From Echinarachnius parma (lineage: Eukaryota > Echinodermata > Echinoidea > Clypeasteroida > Echinarachniidae), in assembly GCA_037951105.1 (NCBI GenBank), contig JBAMJV010010657.1, positions 41,098-105,097 on the forward strand: DNA of 64,000 nt. Reading direction: 5' to 3'. Both the position numbers and the translations under genes were made by a program. Within the stretch, counting starts at the first letter, position 1. Each line of letters begins with the position of its first letter. Shown piece after piece: positions 10,433-21,109 of this stretch. The notes beneath the pieces are model-generated. The model did no database searches. It was not told the DNA's origin and saw nothing but the letters and a program-made list of their open reading frames with translations.

Positions 10433-11244
10433 GGCCTAATAACGGACTGGCGCCCGACGGAGAGATAGATTTCCAATCTGTTCGCCTCCGTTCGTATATG
10501 CACCTGTTGTCCGTTTCTTGTTTTGCCGATGCATTCTCTGGGGGGGGGGGGGGTCTGTCCTCATTGAAATGGGGGTATCATGCGTGACCAAGAAAACGAG
10601 TAATTAGGGTGTTTTTTTTACGATCAGGCGAGATACTCGAGTATCTCGTTTAGGGTCTCAAAATCACCCAAAATCAGGAAAAATGGTATCTTTTTTAGGC
10701 TGATGAATTACTCCTTTAGGGTCTCAAAAAGATGAATTACTCGTTTATGGTCTCAAAAACTCAGCTTACTTGCTTAGGGTATCAAAATAGTTATAACTTG
10801 CTTTTAATAGGGGTTTACAAAAAAGATTACTTACTTAGGGTATCAAATATAGTTATAACCTGCTTAGAGGTTTACAAAAAATGATTACTTGCTTATTGGG
10901 TATCAAAAATACTTGCTTAGAGGTTTACAAAAAATTGATTACTTGCTTAGGGTATCAAATTACCGATAATCATACTTACTTAGGGTGTATTTTTGAACCA
11001 CGCAAATACTCGTTTAGGGTGCTTTTGGCAAGTCCTTGGTCACGCATGATACCCCCCTTTCTATGAGGACAAACCCCCCGGGTGCGTTCCTTTTCAATGT
11101 CTGGCGATATATGTTGTTTTATCCGGCTGAATGGTTCATGCATGAAGCAATGGAGACGATTTTTAACACCGGATACTTTCATGTCGCAAATGTTCTGTTC
11201 GTCGGGCATCCGTTTACGCTATCCGGCGATATGTGACCGGGGCC
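10433..11244 (+). mobile_element. PAL-G MITE split by the G-run minisatellite element
   Basis: The left part (10433-10536: GGGCCTAATAACGGACTGG, TTCGTATATGCACCTGTTG) and right part (about 11080-11244: TATGTTGTTTTATCCGGC, GTCGGGCATCCGTTTACGC, GATATGTGACCGGGGCC) together match one PAL-G copy such as 24726-24957. They are separated by the element at 10537-11080. Confidence 0.6.
10537..11080 (+). mobile_element. Element with inverted ends and ACTTGCTTAGGGTATC tandem array
   Basis: The left end (G run, TGTCCTCATTGAAATGGGG, GCGTGACCAAG) is the inverted complement of the right end (CTTGGTCACGC, CTATGAGGACA, C run). Between them lie degenerate tandem units of the type TTACTTGCTTAGGGTATCAAA. It sits inside a PAL-G copy, giving a nested insertion. 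No protein is encoded. Confidence 0.6.
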
Positions 11245-11397
11245 TGTAAGTAGAACAATCGACGTAACAGACACTGATATTTGGGTCTAAACTCTAGTTA
11301 TGTCACTGGTGATAATAAGAACTGTACGCATATATGTTAGGTAATTGGAGCAATTGGGGGGCCACGCACATGCAATATAAACGGGGTACGTCCCCCA

Positions 11398-11625
11398 ACG
11401 TCTTTTGATAACGATACCTTTTGATAGAAAGGAGGTCTTTTTGATAAAGATAGCTTTTGACACAAAGCAGGTCTTTGGATAAAGATATCTTTTAAATGAA
11501 ATACAAATGGGGCATTTAGGATAAAGATAACGTTGAACCAAATGAGGCCTCTTGTATCACGATACCTTTTGAAACAAAGTGGAGTCTTTCGGATGGAGAT
11601 ACACATGAGTACAAAGGATAGGAGG
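11398..11625 (+). repeat. Degenerate ~40-bp tandem array
   Basis: Units of the form AAAGATA(A/T)C(T/G)TTTGA, then ACAAAG, then GGTCTTT recur about six times with substantial divergence. Open frames across the array on the minus strand look repetitive and are not taken as genes. Confidence 0.5.
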
Positions 11626-11720
11626 AGGATATCCCATGATCCGAAGATAATAAAAAGTATCTTGCTTGCACATCAATGTCTAGCTGTGATGAAATGAAAG
11701 GCGTGGGATTACGAGAAAAG

Positions 11721-12003
11721 TCCCGGTCACATATCACCGGATAGCGTAAACGGATACCAGACGGAGAGTAAAATTCTAACTCATTGCACTGACTTTGTAC
11801 ACGGTTACGACTCTGACAGTGGATGTTTAACATCTGAACACTTCAATCGTAAAAATCTTTTTAACGAGAGGGAAATTCGAAATATCTTAAACCTGTTCCA
11901 TGCTTATAGTATTAATACGGATTCAACAAGGTATGAGAGAACCGAACCGCTACAATTCCAATTCGATTTTGAGGATTTGTACGATGTTACTAGATCCCTT
12001 TAA
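11721..12003 (+). mobile_element. PAL-G end fragment fused to TTAA-2 right half
   Basis: CCCGGTCACATATCACCGG at 11724 is a PAL-G end of about 45 bp. From about 11775, TTAA-2 sequence begins abruptly (CTCATTGCACTGACTTTG) and continues to GTTACTAGATCCCTTTAA. The junction shows two truncated elements joined. Confidence 0.6.
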
Positions 12004-12583
12004 TAGCGAGGTTGTAAAAATACTCTTATATTGTTTGTATGGCTCCTCCTTTCGTAAGTAATTTCAAAAGTAAAGTAATTATATATACCGAGAAGACAAG
12101 TGTTGTTTACCAGGATATTTCGTAGCTGTAATTCGAATTACAGTCATCGTTTGCTTTCGTCCAAATGATTAATTTTGAAAAAAATGATTTTCAAAACGCA
12201 TTATCTTATATGTGTATCTTCAAATATATATGAGTGTAAATTGAGCATCTGAAATACACTACAAAATTGTTTTAAAATGCGTGGTACTTTGGGTCATATC
12301 TTTAAAAACTACCTTGATAATATGGGTCGAAGTACCATTTGAAAGACGGTATTTTAACTGACAATTGCGGCCTTGCTTTAAAACGTTCAACATTGGCGTA
12401 TGTTGCCTTCTGCATCTATACTCTTGTAATATCCGTCACATCCATCTGTTCTCACCCAGGTTTTCTAAATTTAGTCTAAGGTTTCTTTCTTTCGTACATG
12501 TTTTTTCCACTTTAAAGCCCTCATAATTCAGAAATCATGGAACAAAATCCGAAGGAGGGTTTCGTTATCACCGTTCGGTTCAT
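12004..12583. other. AT-rich intergenic stretch, nothing recognised
   Basis: No reading frame or repeat family was recognised. Confidence 0.4.
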
Positions 12584-13760
12584 GTTCATTATTTTCTGTT
12601 GTTTTGCTATTTTTGTAAAAATGTATCACAAAGAAGCACACTTGAGATACTAAACGGATTCTATTTATACTTTTAAATTGATATAAGGGCTTCTTTCTTT
12701 CTGTTGTTATTTCTTTTTTAAATGTTTTCCTCTTAAAAGTCCAAATAATTAAGAAACCGTTGAGTAGAATCCGAGAGCGTGCACGTAACCGTAATATGGG
12801 GAAAGCTAACATAATTGGGAAACCATAGAGCATAATTCAAAAGACGGTACATACTTATTTCAGTTCATGTTCTATAATTGTTTTCTTTGTTGTTGTTTTT
12901 TGTAATTTTATCGCAAAGAAGCACACTATCTTGTGCACTGTGCTTAATCAGATTTCTTTTTACTTTGGCCATGGGCGTAGAAGGCGGGGGGCTGGGAGGG
13001 GGGGGGGGGGCTGCAGCCCCCCCCCCCCCCCCCCCCCCCACTCCAGACTTTGGACTTTGATAACGACAATATTCAGGCAATACGCACTGAAATCCGGGCA
13101 AATTATGTCATATTCGGGCAAAATCATGTCATATTCGGGCAAATCCATATCATTTTCGGACAAAATCATGTTACATTTGATCAGTGCCGCGATATTTTAG
13201 GCCAAAATGTTTCATATTCGAGCAAAATCATGTCATATTCGGGCAAAATCATGTTACATTCGAGCAGTGTCAAATTGTATTCGGGCAAAATCGTCTCATA
13301 TTCGGGCTAAATCGTATGTTTGTTTTAACTAAGCAATTGAAAACATTTTCGGGCCTCAAAGAGGCGAGGACCTTTTTTTAAAGACCTCAGCCCCCCCCCC
13401 CCCCCCCCCCCCCCCCTCCCACCCCCTGAGAAGAACATGACCATGACTTTGGCTCAGGGATATTTAAGTAAATATGATCTGTAGCCACCATAATGAGAAA
13501 CCATCGAGTATAATATGAAAGAGGTACATTATTCGTACCGTTCATGATATATCTTTTTTTTTTCGTTTCGCTGTTATTGTTGAATTGTAACACAAATAAT
13601 CACATTTTGTGTTCTTTAAGACAGATTTTTCATTTTACTCTAGGGTTATCTTGCATTTTGTTCACTTTGTATAGCAAACGTTATTATGAAACCGTGATCC
13701 GAAACTATATAGGTACTTAATCCGTTCGGTTCATGTTCTATTTTTGTTTCTTTATTTGCC
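12584..13760 (+). repeat. Long-period degenerate repeat around poly-G/poly-C blocks
   Basis: Segments beginning TTCATGTTC and containing TGTAA-TTTTATC(A/G)CAAAGAAGCACAC recur near 12584, 12862, 13542 and 13729. Between them lie a G run then C run (12998-13038), a ~21-bp tandem array (13093-13315) and a long C run (about 13391-13416). All frames here are repetitive and no gene is called. Confidence 0.45.
13093..13315 (+). repeat. ~21-bp tandem array, unit TCATATTCGGGCAAAA
   Basis: About ten degenerate copies of TCATATTCGGGCAAAA(T)CATG occur in a row. Several frames stay open only because the unit length is near a multiple of three. One similar unit pair reappears near 34285-34325 (TTGGGGCAAAAT, TTTGGGCAAAATC). 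Confidence 0.6.
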
Positions 13761-13837
13761 ATTCTGTCAAGTGTGTTCCTACATTAAATAGAGACCCTTA
13801 TATAGAGTATGGGGTGCCAAGTGTACCCTGCCTGCTT

Positions 13838-14010
13838 CTGTTACAAAATCAATGATTTTGTTACAAAATCACTCACAATTTTACTTTTGTTACAAAATCA
13901 ATGCGACCAAAAAATGATGTTACATAATAAATCTTATTCGGCGGTTTTGTAACGAAATCAAATCCTCTTAGTGATTTTGTGACAAAATGATAGCCCCACT
14001 AGTGATTTTG
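13838..14010. repeat. Cluster of GATTTTGTTACAAAATC palindromes
   Basis: The 17-bp palindrome GATTTTGTTACAAAATC and variants (TTTTGTTACAAAATCA, GATTTTGTGACAAAATG, TTTTGTAACGAAATC) recur six to seven times. The function is unknown. It could be the remains of a palindromic transposon. Confidence 0.5.
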
Positions 14011-14458
14011 TACCCGAAATAAACGAACTATACGTACTGGCGATACTTTTCTCACACTGCATGATATCGATATCACAAAGAGAGCAACAGAAATACTGGT
14101 TCAAACGCAAAGATCAACATCAACATCAACCCTAAAATTGTTTTCGCACAAAAATCAATAAGACACAATGGACCCGATGTGTGGAATTCTCTGCTTGTAA
14201 CAAAACAATCATGTACAACACTTTGTTTCTTTTTTTTTAAAGCCAATATTAAAAATTACGGATGCAGTATGATAATTAGATTCTGGTCATAAAATACTTG
14301 CCTCGACATAAAAAAAAAATGATTGTTTATTCATATTTATAAAAAGAAAAAACATTTGGTAGATTGAGGAGTTCGCGCAACCACTCAATATTCACTTTGT
14401 ACAGAACTCTAATCCTCACCCTCTCTTTCTTCCTGTCTCCTCTCCTCCTTCTGTAAGG

Positions 14459-14500
14459 CCGGTGTCAGCGCATAATCCGTCTGGGCGGATAGCCTGTCCC

Positions 14501-14532
<32 letters not shown>

Positions 14533-14849
14533 CCCTAACCCTAACCCTAACCCTAACCCTAACCCTAACCCTAGGTGTCAGCGCATAATCCGTCTGGGCG
14601 GATAGCCTGTCCCACCCTTACCCTAAACCCTAACCCTAATTTGATGGCTATAGGTCAGATTAGTGGCTATAGGTCAGATTTAGTGGCTATAGGTCAGATT
14701 TAGTGGCTATAGGTCAGATTTAGTGGCCATTAGTTAGATGTATTGGCTACATAAGTGTATACAGTATAGCAGTGGTGGGGCCTAATACACGATATTGCCA
14801 TTAGGGTGGGACAGGCTATCCGCCCAGACAGATTATGCGCTCACACCGG
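14459..14849. mobile_element. MITE containing telomere-type (CCCTAA)n expansion
   Basis: The left end (CCGGTGTCAGCGCATAATCC to TGTCCCACCCTAA) is inverted at the right (14801-14849). A second direct copy of the left end sits at 14575-14630. Each left-type end leads into CCCTAA repeats: about 12 units at 14502-14573 and a shorter tract at about 14617-14639. A ~22-bp tandem unit (GGCTATAGGTCAGATTTAGT) fills 14643-14740. I infer that the end motif CCCACCCTAA seeded the telomere-like expansion. Confidence 0.7.
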
Positions 14850-16067
14850 TATCACTTCAAGCTCTGCTTACGATATCGGTCTTCTGCATTCTCCCCTTTC
14901 CTTTCTTTTCAAATTCGTTATGAAAAAATGTTTCCTTATTGGTATTTTGATTACTTACATTATATAGCTTGTGAATTATGAATTATATTACTTAGTGTTG
15001 TATTGCTTAAATGTATTCATTGTTATTTGTTATTTGTGTTAGTGTCAATATGGAACATACAGAAATAAACACTGATACTGAAACTGAACTTATGTATCTG
15101 TGTATCATGAAATTGCATGAACATTTTGTTTAATTGTGTATTGTACGATTTTGATTTTTTTTTTGTAGGAATATACCCTCATAAACAAGCGCGATTGTCA
15201 TCCCCCATCCTATGAAATCATTCTAAAATGTATCTTATATTCTTCAGTCTATACAGAAATAATGTACCATTTATGTTATAAGTTGTCTTGACTTTTCTCG
15301 GGTCTGTTGTCCCAAGGTCATTATTATGTTTTCAATTATCGTTCCATGTCTATCACCGTATCACGGTAATGAATCTATTCGATCATGAATTATAGAGAAA
15401 CCTTGTACCGGTACTCGAATTAAATCATGACATTTTACCCTTTTGCCGCACCTTGGCAAATTAAATAATTGCGTCGTTAAAAAGGGCGTAAACAAGGTAC
15501 TGAAACGAGAAAAAACGTGCCGTAAGACCTTTCCAACGCAGATAAAAGAAAAATTGCACGTTCTTGCCGTCTCCAACAACAAGCTAGAAGTGTGGCCTTT
15601 CATGCAATGACGTCGAACTATTGTGTCTTTATCCTTGACGCTAAGTGTCTGTCTATTTTTTATACCAATGTTCACATACAAACGCCGACCTAAAATGACA
15701 TTTGGATCAGTGGTGTAAATTAAAACGGGGAGCATGGTGGGGATTTTCCTCTACAATTTTCCTCCCACCGCCGTGATGATTTGTCTAGTCTCACAGCTTC
15801 CACACTGGTGAGAAACTTATGTGTCTTTCTTTAGTTTTCGTGGTGTGTGGGGGAGTATAGGGTACGGGAGTGGACACAGGCATACCCCATTGGACACCTT
15901 GCACCCTCCTTGTTCCCATCCTGCCCTAAGAATGCATTCCCTGCTGATAACATTAATTTGGCATTTTCTAGTATTAGAAATAACCGACTGTGAAGGTTTT
16001 TGTTCTTTGATACATATCAACCAGACACAATCTCAGTGGAACAACCGTCGGAACAGAGACTGATTTT
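14850..16067. other. Intergenic stretch without recognised repeats
   Basis: The longest frame is a 124-codon minus-strand frame at 15361-15735 with no recognisable domain and no visible start context or splice support. I do not call it a gene. The tail before 15380 is AT-rich. Confidence 0.4.
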
Positions 16068-16074
16068 CGGTCTT

Positions 16075-16384
16075 GGGGTGTTTCACAAAGATCCTAAGTT
16101 GAACTTAACTCTTAGTTGGACTTAAAAACTATGGAAAGCCTTTAGTTTCTTTGAAAATAAATTGTAAAAGTTCTTTTAAAAGGCATGAAATGTTATTTCA
16201 AATCATTAATATTTTCTATTATCAAGGAGATTTTATGTTATTGATATAAAATTTATGAAAAGTCTAAAAATATGTGCATTTTTGCTTTTGAATATATTTT
16301 ATTCCAAGCCTACAAATGGCTTACCATAATTGTTAAGTCCAACTTAGAGTATACGTTTAACTTAGGATCTTTGTGAAACACCTC
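16075..16384. mobile_element. PAL-C palindromic MITE, complete copy
   Basis: The left arm is GGGGTGTTTCACAAAGATCC, then AAGTTGAACTTAACTC. The right arm is the inverted GGATCTTTGTGAAACACC. The inner arms share CTATGGAAAGCC / GGCTTACCATAATT. The flanks GGTCTT (16069-16074 and 16388-16393) may be a target duplication. Confidence 0.75.
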
Positions 16385-16394
16385 CCTGGTCTTT

Positions 16395-17880
16395 TCGTAG
16401 TTTCTTTATACCAATGATCGTTGCTGGTCTAATTGGCAAGTGTGGTTCGGAAAATACGTTAGCATTAGCTGATACATAAAAATGTGTAGTGAGTATCTTC
16501 AAGTGACGTCAAAGACATGAAAGGAGAAAACATAGACAATGGGCCGTATGCATAAAAACAAGCAATTGCTTATAAGCAAATGCTTTAAGCACAAGCAAGA
16601 GCTTGTCAAGCAAAAGATCAAGTTCAAGCAATTGCTTAAATTCGTATGCACAAGCCTTTGCTTGTGCTCAAACCTTTTGCTTGCACTGCCAAGCAATTGC
16701 TTACGTGTTGGACAAAGGATCGTTACGGTTGTGCGAACATCGCACTGCAGGGCAACAACGCTTCGTGCCCGACCTGGCAGCAGTATTTTTTATTACGCAA
16801 ATAGGGGGGAAACAGCGCGGAGCATCAGGGGGGTTTCTGTGCAGATCGAGGACAAAAATTGCCGTAAAAAGTCTAAAATAACAGGAATTTGATCACAACA
16901 TAACCTCTGGAATATGGAGCTTGAAATCATCCTGAAACGGTACGAAAAATTGATCCTTAAACGCGAAAGCCCTGAGTAAGCAAGAGCTCAAGCTGGTCTG
17001 GATGTGCTTGAAAAAACGCAAGCAATTGCTTATCAAGACAAGTAAAAGGTTCGTTTTATGCATACGGTTTTAAGCAATTGCTTGTTTGGTAAGCATTTGC
17101 TTACGAGCAGGAAGCAATTGCTTGTGCTTGTAAGCAAATGCTTTTGCTTGCAAGCAATTGCTTGTTTTTATGCATACCGATTCAAGCAAAAGGCTAGCAC
17201 AAGCAATTGCTTGTTTTTATGCATACGGCCCATTGTTTGGAAGGAAGGGGGTACAGTCAGACCCATTTAGAAACACCATTGATCACACGATGTTGGTCTG
17301 AATGGCAAGTGTGGTTCGATAAAATTCGTCAACGTTGCTGAAAGATGCTTTGAGTATACCTTTAAGATACGTCAAAGACATGGAAGGAGAAAATGTAGAC
17401 AGTGTTTGGAAAGGGAGGTATATACAGTCAGATCCAACTAGAAACAATGCCCCACCTTAATCTAACCCGTGGCCTATGTAAATTTTTTTGCTATACCATT
17501 GGTCACACAATGTTGGTCTGAATGTCAAGTGTGGTTCGGCAAATACGTTATTGTAAAACAAAACAAAATGCGAGTATCTTCAAGTGACGTAAATTAGACA
17601 ATAAAGGGAAAATGTTAATGATTTTTCGAAGGGGGGGGGGGGTGGGGGGGCACAAGCACACCCATAATAATCAATGCTCTCTCTTTTCTCCCATGCCATA
17701 TAATACCGGCCTACGTAATTATGTTTACCTTGCCGATACCATTGATTTGGGTCTTTTTATCTCTTATTGCCATTGGTCACACGATGTTGTTCTGGATGGC
17801 AAGAGTGGTTCGAAAAATATGTTTATACGGCAAACAAATAATTTGATTACCTGCAAGTGACGTCAAACACAATGTCTCCG
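16395..17880 (+). repeat. Four degenerate ~220-250-bp tandem units, one split by a MITE
   Basis: The unit landmarks CCATTGGTCACAC(G/A)ATGTTG, GGCAAGTGTGGTTCG, AAATACGTTA and AAGTGACGTCAAAGACATG recur from about 16410, 17273, 17497 and 17765. The first unit is interrupted at 16536. The second retains an apparently uninterrupted equivalent (GTAGACAGTGTTTGG, about 17395-17410). Confidence 0.65.
16536..17236. mobile_element. 701-bp MITE with eight AAGCAATTGCTT palindromes
   Basis: The inverted ends are ACAATGGGCCGTATGCATAA and its complement. Exact AAGCAATTGCTT occurs at 16560, 16626, 16691, 17020, 17072, 17112, 17152 and 17201, with near-copies such as AAGCAAATGCTT and AAGCATTTGCTT. A ~300-bp unrelated centre (about 16705-17010) separates the two palindrome-rich arms. 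Open frames across the arms are by-products of the repeated 12-mer. Confidence 0.75.
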
Positions 17881-19130
17881 AAGTTACATGTCAAATTAAG
17901 TATCGAATGTAATTTTCAAATTAGTATTTTTCCGTCTGTTTATATTCATGCTGAAAACAATTGTGCCATCGAATTTGATCGGAAGAACCCAGAAAAAAGT
18001 AATCAATGCCGTATGTATCTTCCTCATAACACATATGACGTTTTAATAATTTAATATCTTCCGGAAACTGCCGTATATAATTTGATAACTGTAAGCATGG
18101 CATTCCGTTAAATAACACGGTTGGTGTACAATTAAACTATCCACAGTTCGACAATACGAATTTACTTTACGAAGATACTTTTACATCTTTATAATTCAAA
18201 GAAAAGGTAATTTTAAATAAAACTGCACCTCAAGTGTCAATACTCACGTGTCTATTATAATTATAATTATAACGAGTTTTACTTTATTAATCTAAGGCTT
18301 TGTCTATTACAATAATGCGTTATTTAAATATAATTTCACAGATTTGATTAAAAAACAACCATGCTTGGAAGAATAAGCTGGCTGGTAATACTTTTATATG
18401 ATAAATCATAAGCATTTTAATTTGTAATGGGAATAGATGACCACTGTTATAAATAAATAAAACATGAATTTACAAAAGCATGTGAAAATTGTAAGTTGAA
18501 CCCATTACCAAAGGGAACAGGGGCTGTATGGTATATTAAAAACTCTGTGGTAATTTAAAATCATATAACAAACGTAACAGCCGCCATTCCTTCGCAGTCA
18601 CGTGACATCGATGTTATACATACAATAAATGTCGTTATACTGGGCGAAAAAGAAGTCTTCATTTCGCCTGATTTCGACGAAAATGATTGATCGCAGTAAA
18701 CATTTGGGAGAATTCATTTCGCTTTTTTGTACGATGTTTTTCCAAATTGTGTTCTCGTCTGCTTCTTAAAGTGTTTTATGGGCGGGCAAAATTCGTAATA
18801 TCTTAAGTTTATATCCCGATGAAAAGTTTAATTTCCGGTCCCTGTTTTGAGTCGTGTTGTGTTGAGTGCCCAGGGCACCCTCTATTTGTAAGCGTCGTGA
18901 CCTATGTATAGATTTGATCTAAAAAAAAAAAACTAACATTGTCTCCGTGTGTGTGTGTGTGTTTTTTGTATTATATGTTAAATTACGAAGAAACTTTCTA
19001 TGAAACCTTAGAACCTCTTGACAAACAACACAAAGGCTCTGCTTGTGAGTATCTGTTTCACTGTTAAAGTTGATATACCATTGATTTACGGAACACACTA
19101 AAAAAATAAAGGATGAATTTTGCACTCTTT
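17880..19130. other. AT-rich intergenic stretch
   Basis: It contains a short (GT)n near 18949-18962. No coding frame above background and no repeat family was identified. Confidence 0.4.
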
Positions 19131-19136
19131 AGGGTT

Positions 19137-19268
19137 CAGACCGTTGTAACAATAGCAACACTGGTAATGGTGCTATTCTGCACCCCAATGTGGAGTATGC
19201 AACCCTATGGGGTGCAGAAATGCACCATAAAGGGTGCTGCTAGTGTTACATACAGTAACAACGGTCTG
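19137..19268. repeat. 132-bp palindromic element
   Basis: CAGACCGTTGTAACA...GCAACACTGG at the left is inverted as CTAGTGTTAC...AACAACGGTCTG at the right. The inner arms TTCTGCACCCCA / TGGGGTGCAGAA also pair, so the transcript of either strand would fold into one hairpin. Confidence 0.65.
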
Positions 19269-19329
19269 CAACATTGTCAAAATCCTCAACATTACTAGGA
19301 ACACTTGTGGTTCTAACATTCCTCATTCG

Positions 19330-19520
19330 TTGATTTCTATCCTTCGGGTTTATGTCAGGTTTATAATAGCTTCTGACCTCACGAGCAATGAAAATTAAAG
19401 GGTTTCTGGGACGAACGCCGCCATAGGGTTTTCTATAGCTCAGTCGGTAAGAGCACCGGTCTAGCAATTCGGAGGTCTCGGGTTCGATTCCCGTTGGAAT
19501 CCCATTTTCTTTGCTCATTT
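19330..19520 (+). mobile_element. tRNA-like SINE, copy 1
   Basis: A ~95-bp conserved leader (GATTTCTATCCTTCGGGTTT onwards) precedes a tRNA-like region at 19426-19503. Box A is TAGCTCAGTCGG and box B is GGTTCGATTCC. The acceptor-like ends GGGTTTT/GGAATCC pair with wobbles. The anticodon-loop position reads AGC (alanine-like). The anticodon stem is imperfect. A conserved tail follows (CATTTTCTTTGCTCATTTTTAATCAC). The same leader and tail occur in the other copies, so this is an interspersed repeat and not a working tRNA gene. Confidence 0.7.
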
Positions 19521-19620
19521 TTAATCACATTATATATTTCTGGTCAGTTTCTCTATATGTTTGAATTAATTATTTTAAAAAGCTGCATCACTTCGGTGAT
19601 CCCTCGCATAATATCCCCAA

Positions 19621-19816
19621 GTTGATTTCTATCCTTCGGGTTTATGTCAGGTTTATAATAGCTTCTGACCTCACGAGTAATGAAAATTATGGGGTTTCTG
19701 GGACGAATGCCGTCATAGGGTTTTCTAAAGTTCAGTCGGTAAGAGCACCGGTCTAGCAATCCGGAGGTCTCGGGTTCGAATCCCGTTGGAATCCCATTTT
19801 CTTTGCTCATTTTGAA
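19621..19816 (+). mobile_element. tRNA-like SINE, copy 2
   Basis: About 290 bp downstream of copy 1 and in the same orientation. The tRNA-like part is 19718-19795. Box A is changed to AAGTTCAGTCGG, while box B is GGTTCGAATCC. The anticodon stem pairs better (CCGG/CCGG) than in copy 1. The leader and tail match copy 1. Confidence 0.7.
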
Positions 19817-19825
19817 TCACATTCC

Positions 19826-20020
19826 TCATTCGTATTCGTATTACCGATCGAAGCATGGAACAGCTTTCTGTTGTCCAAATTTCTCTTCCGTTATAAATAT
19901 ATGTATGATTGCAGTTCTCAAATGTATAATTATCTACTGGATAGTTATAACTGTGTACAAAGTCAGTGCAATGAGTTAGCGAATATCACTTTGCATTTTC
20001 GCTCATTACTCGGTCATATA
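19826..20020 (-). mobile_element. TTAA-2 MITE, truncated reverse copy
   Basis: AACTGTGTACAAAGTCAGTG and AATGAGTTAGCGAATATCAC are the reverse complement of the TTAA-2 core. The AGGGATC ends are missing. Confidence 0.6.
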
Positions 20021-20773
20021 TCTCCGTAAAAAAAGTGACATATCACATATACCATTTTCTGGTTCATAGGAAAGTGTCTGAAAAAAATCAACATTTCTCG
20101 ATGAAATGGGAGTTATTATATTCATGCTTTTAATTATGACCTTTACGATCGCTTAATTTTGATTAACTTTCGCATTGATATCATCGTTTGCTTCAACAGA
20201 ATCACAAAATGTAAGTCAATTGAAAAGAGTCTTCGTTTTCACTCGGACAAAGTTAAATTGTAAAGAAATTGAAAGTTTTTGAAAATGGCTCTGTTTAGAT
20301 TTTTACCCAACTTCTCATTATTTTAATCACCAGGCAAAGTTGCAGTTAAATTACAATTGTTTTTGTATATATTCGAATTGCAACAATGAGCTATTGATCT
20401 ATTTTTCCCCAGACGTTGTTTTCTCCTAAATAAACCCAAAACCTAATTTAAATTGACGATGTAGCGTTCGATTTGCAGTAAGCATTTAGTAAGAAAGGGA
20501 TTCAAGATGAAACGTTTCTAAATGTCAGTCTAGAATCTTTGATCCTTATTGTTTAACAACTACCAGACGGCATTGTATTCAAAATACATTAAAATTGAAG
20601 CTTTGTAAAATGTCAATATCGAATGTCCGTCTTCATTTACCCATCTGCAAGAAGTGTCTCTTTAGCAAATTCTAAATTTAAGTGTTTCAAATGTCGTATA
20701 ATAGACTTCGATCTTAAATTTTGCCGTCAGTCAGTATTGAATGAGGTTTCAATTACAAGTATTGTTTCTATTA
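20021..20773. other. AT-rich intergenic stretch, nothing recognised
   Basis: No frame, RNA gene or repeat family was recognised between the two TTAA-2 copies. Confidence 0.4.
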
Positions 20774-21109
20774 AAGGGATCTAGTCACTTTTATGATATG
20801 TGCAAAAAGTGATGAATTGTTGATAAAATGTGAATTGTTGGGATAGTAACGTGTGAACGTTTCATGTCAAATGGCTAAGTTATAAACGGAAATGCAGAGT
20901 GATATTCGCTAACTCATTGCACTGACTAGTATGTACACAGTTATAACTTTCCAGTGGATAATTACAAATCCGAACTCTTCGATCATAAAATATCTTTTTA
21001 ACGAAAAGGGAAATTCTATTGGTAATTCGAATATAACAAGGGTGATAGAACTACTCGAGTTCTGGGTAGGAATTGTGGATTTGGACGATGTTTCTAGATC
21101 CCTTTTAAA
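20774..21109 (+). mobile_element. TTAA-2 MITE, near-complete copy
   Basis: It starts TTAAAGGGATCTAGTCAC and ends TTCTAGATCCCTTTTAA. The core contains GATATTCGCTAACTCATTGC and AACTTTCCAGTGGATAATTAC. The reading frame through it (102 codons from 20931) has no domain and is attributed to chance. Confidence 0.7.

Larger units (their letters stand above)
5255..10880 (+). repeat. Tandem segmental duplication: copy 1 ~5255-7715, copy 2 ~8018-10880
   Basis: Long, nearly identical blocks recur. 5255-5345 matches 8018-8110, about 5855-6043 matches 8308-8411, and 6043-7715 matches 9241-10880 at an offset of roughly 3.2 kb. The copies differ by insertions. Copy 1 carries the 5345-5690 minisatellite element and the adjacent hairpin. 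Copy 2 carries a hAT MITE (8123-8305) and a TTAA element (8412-9240). Each insertion is readable against the other copy. No gene is included. Confidence 0.85.

Noticed and set aside
14502..14573. (CCCTAA)n as a chromosome end or fusion site
   Set aside because: The tract is short, interrupted, flanked on both sides by copies of a transposon end, and lies in the middle of ordinary repeat-rich DNA.
15361..15735. 124-codon minus-strand frame as an exon
   Set aside because: No recognisable domain, no start or splice context I could defend, and the length is within chance range for 64 kb.
19426..19503. Functional tRNA-Ala gene
   Set aside because: The acceptor and anticodon stems have wobbles or mismatches, and the same flanking leader and tail occur in three copies, which marks a SINE.
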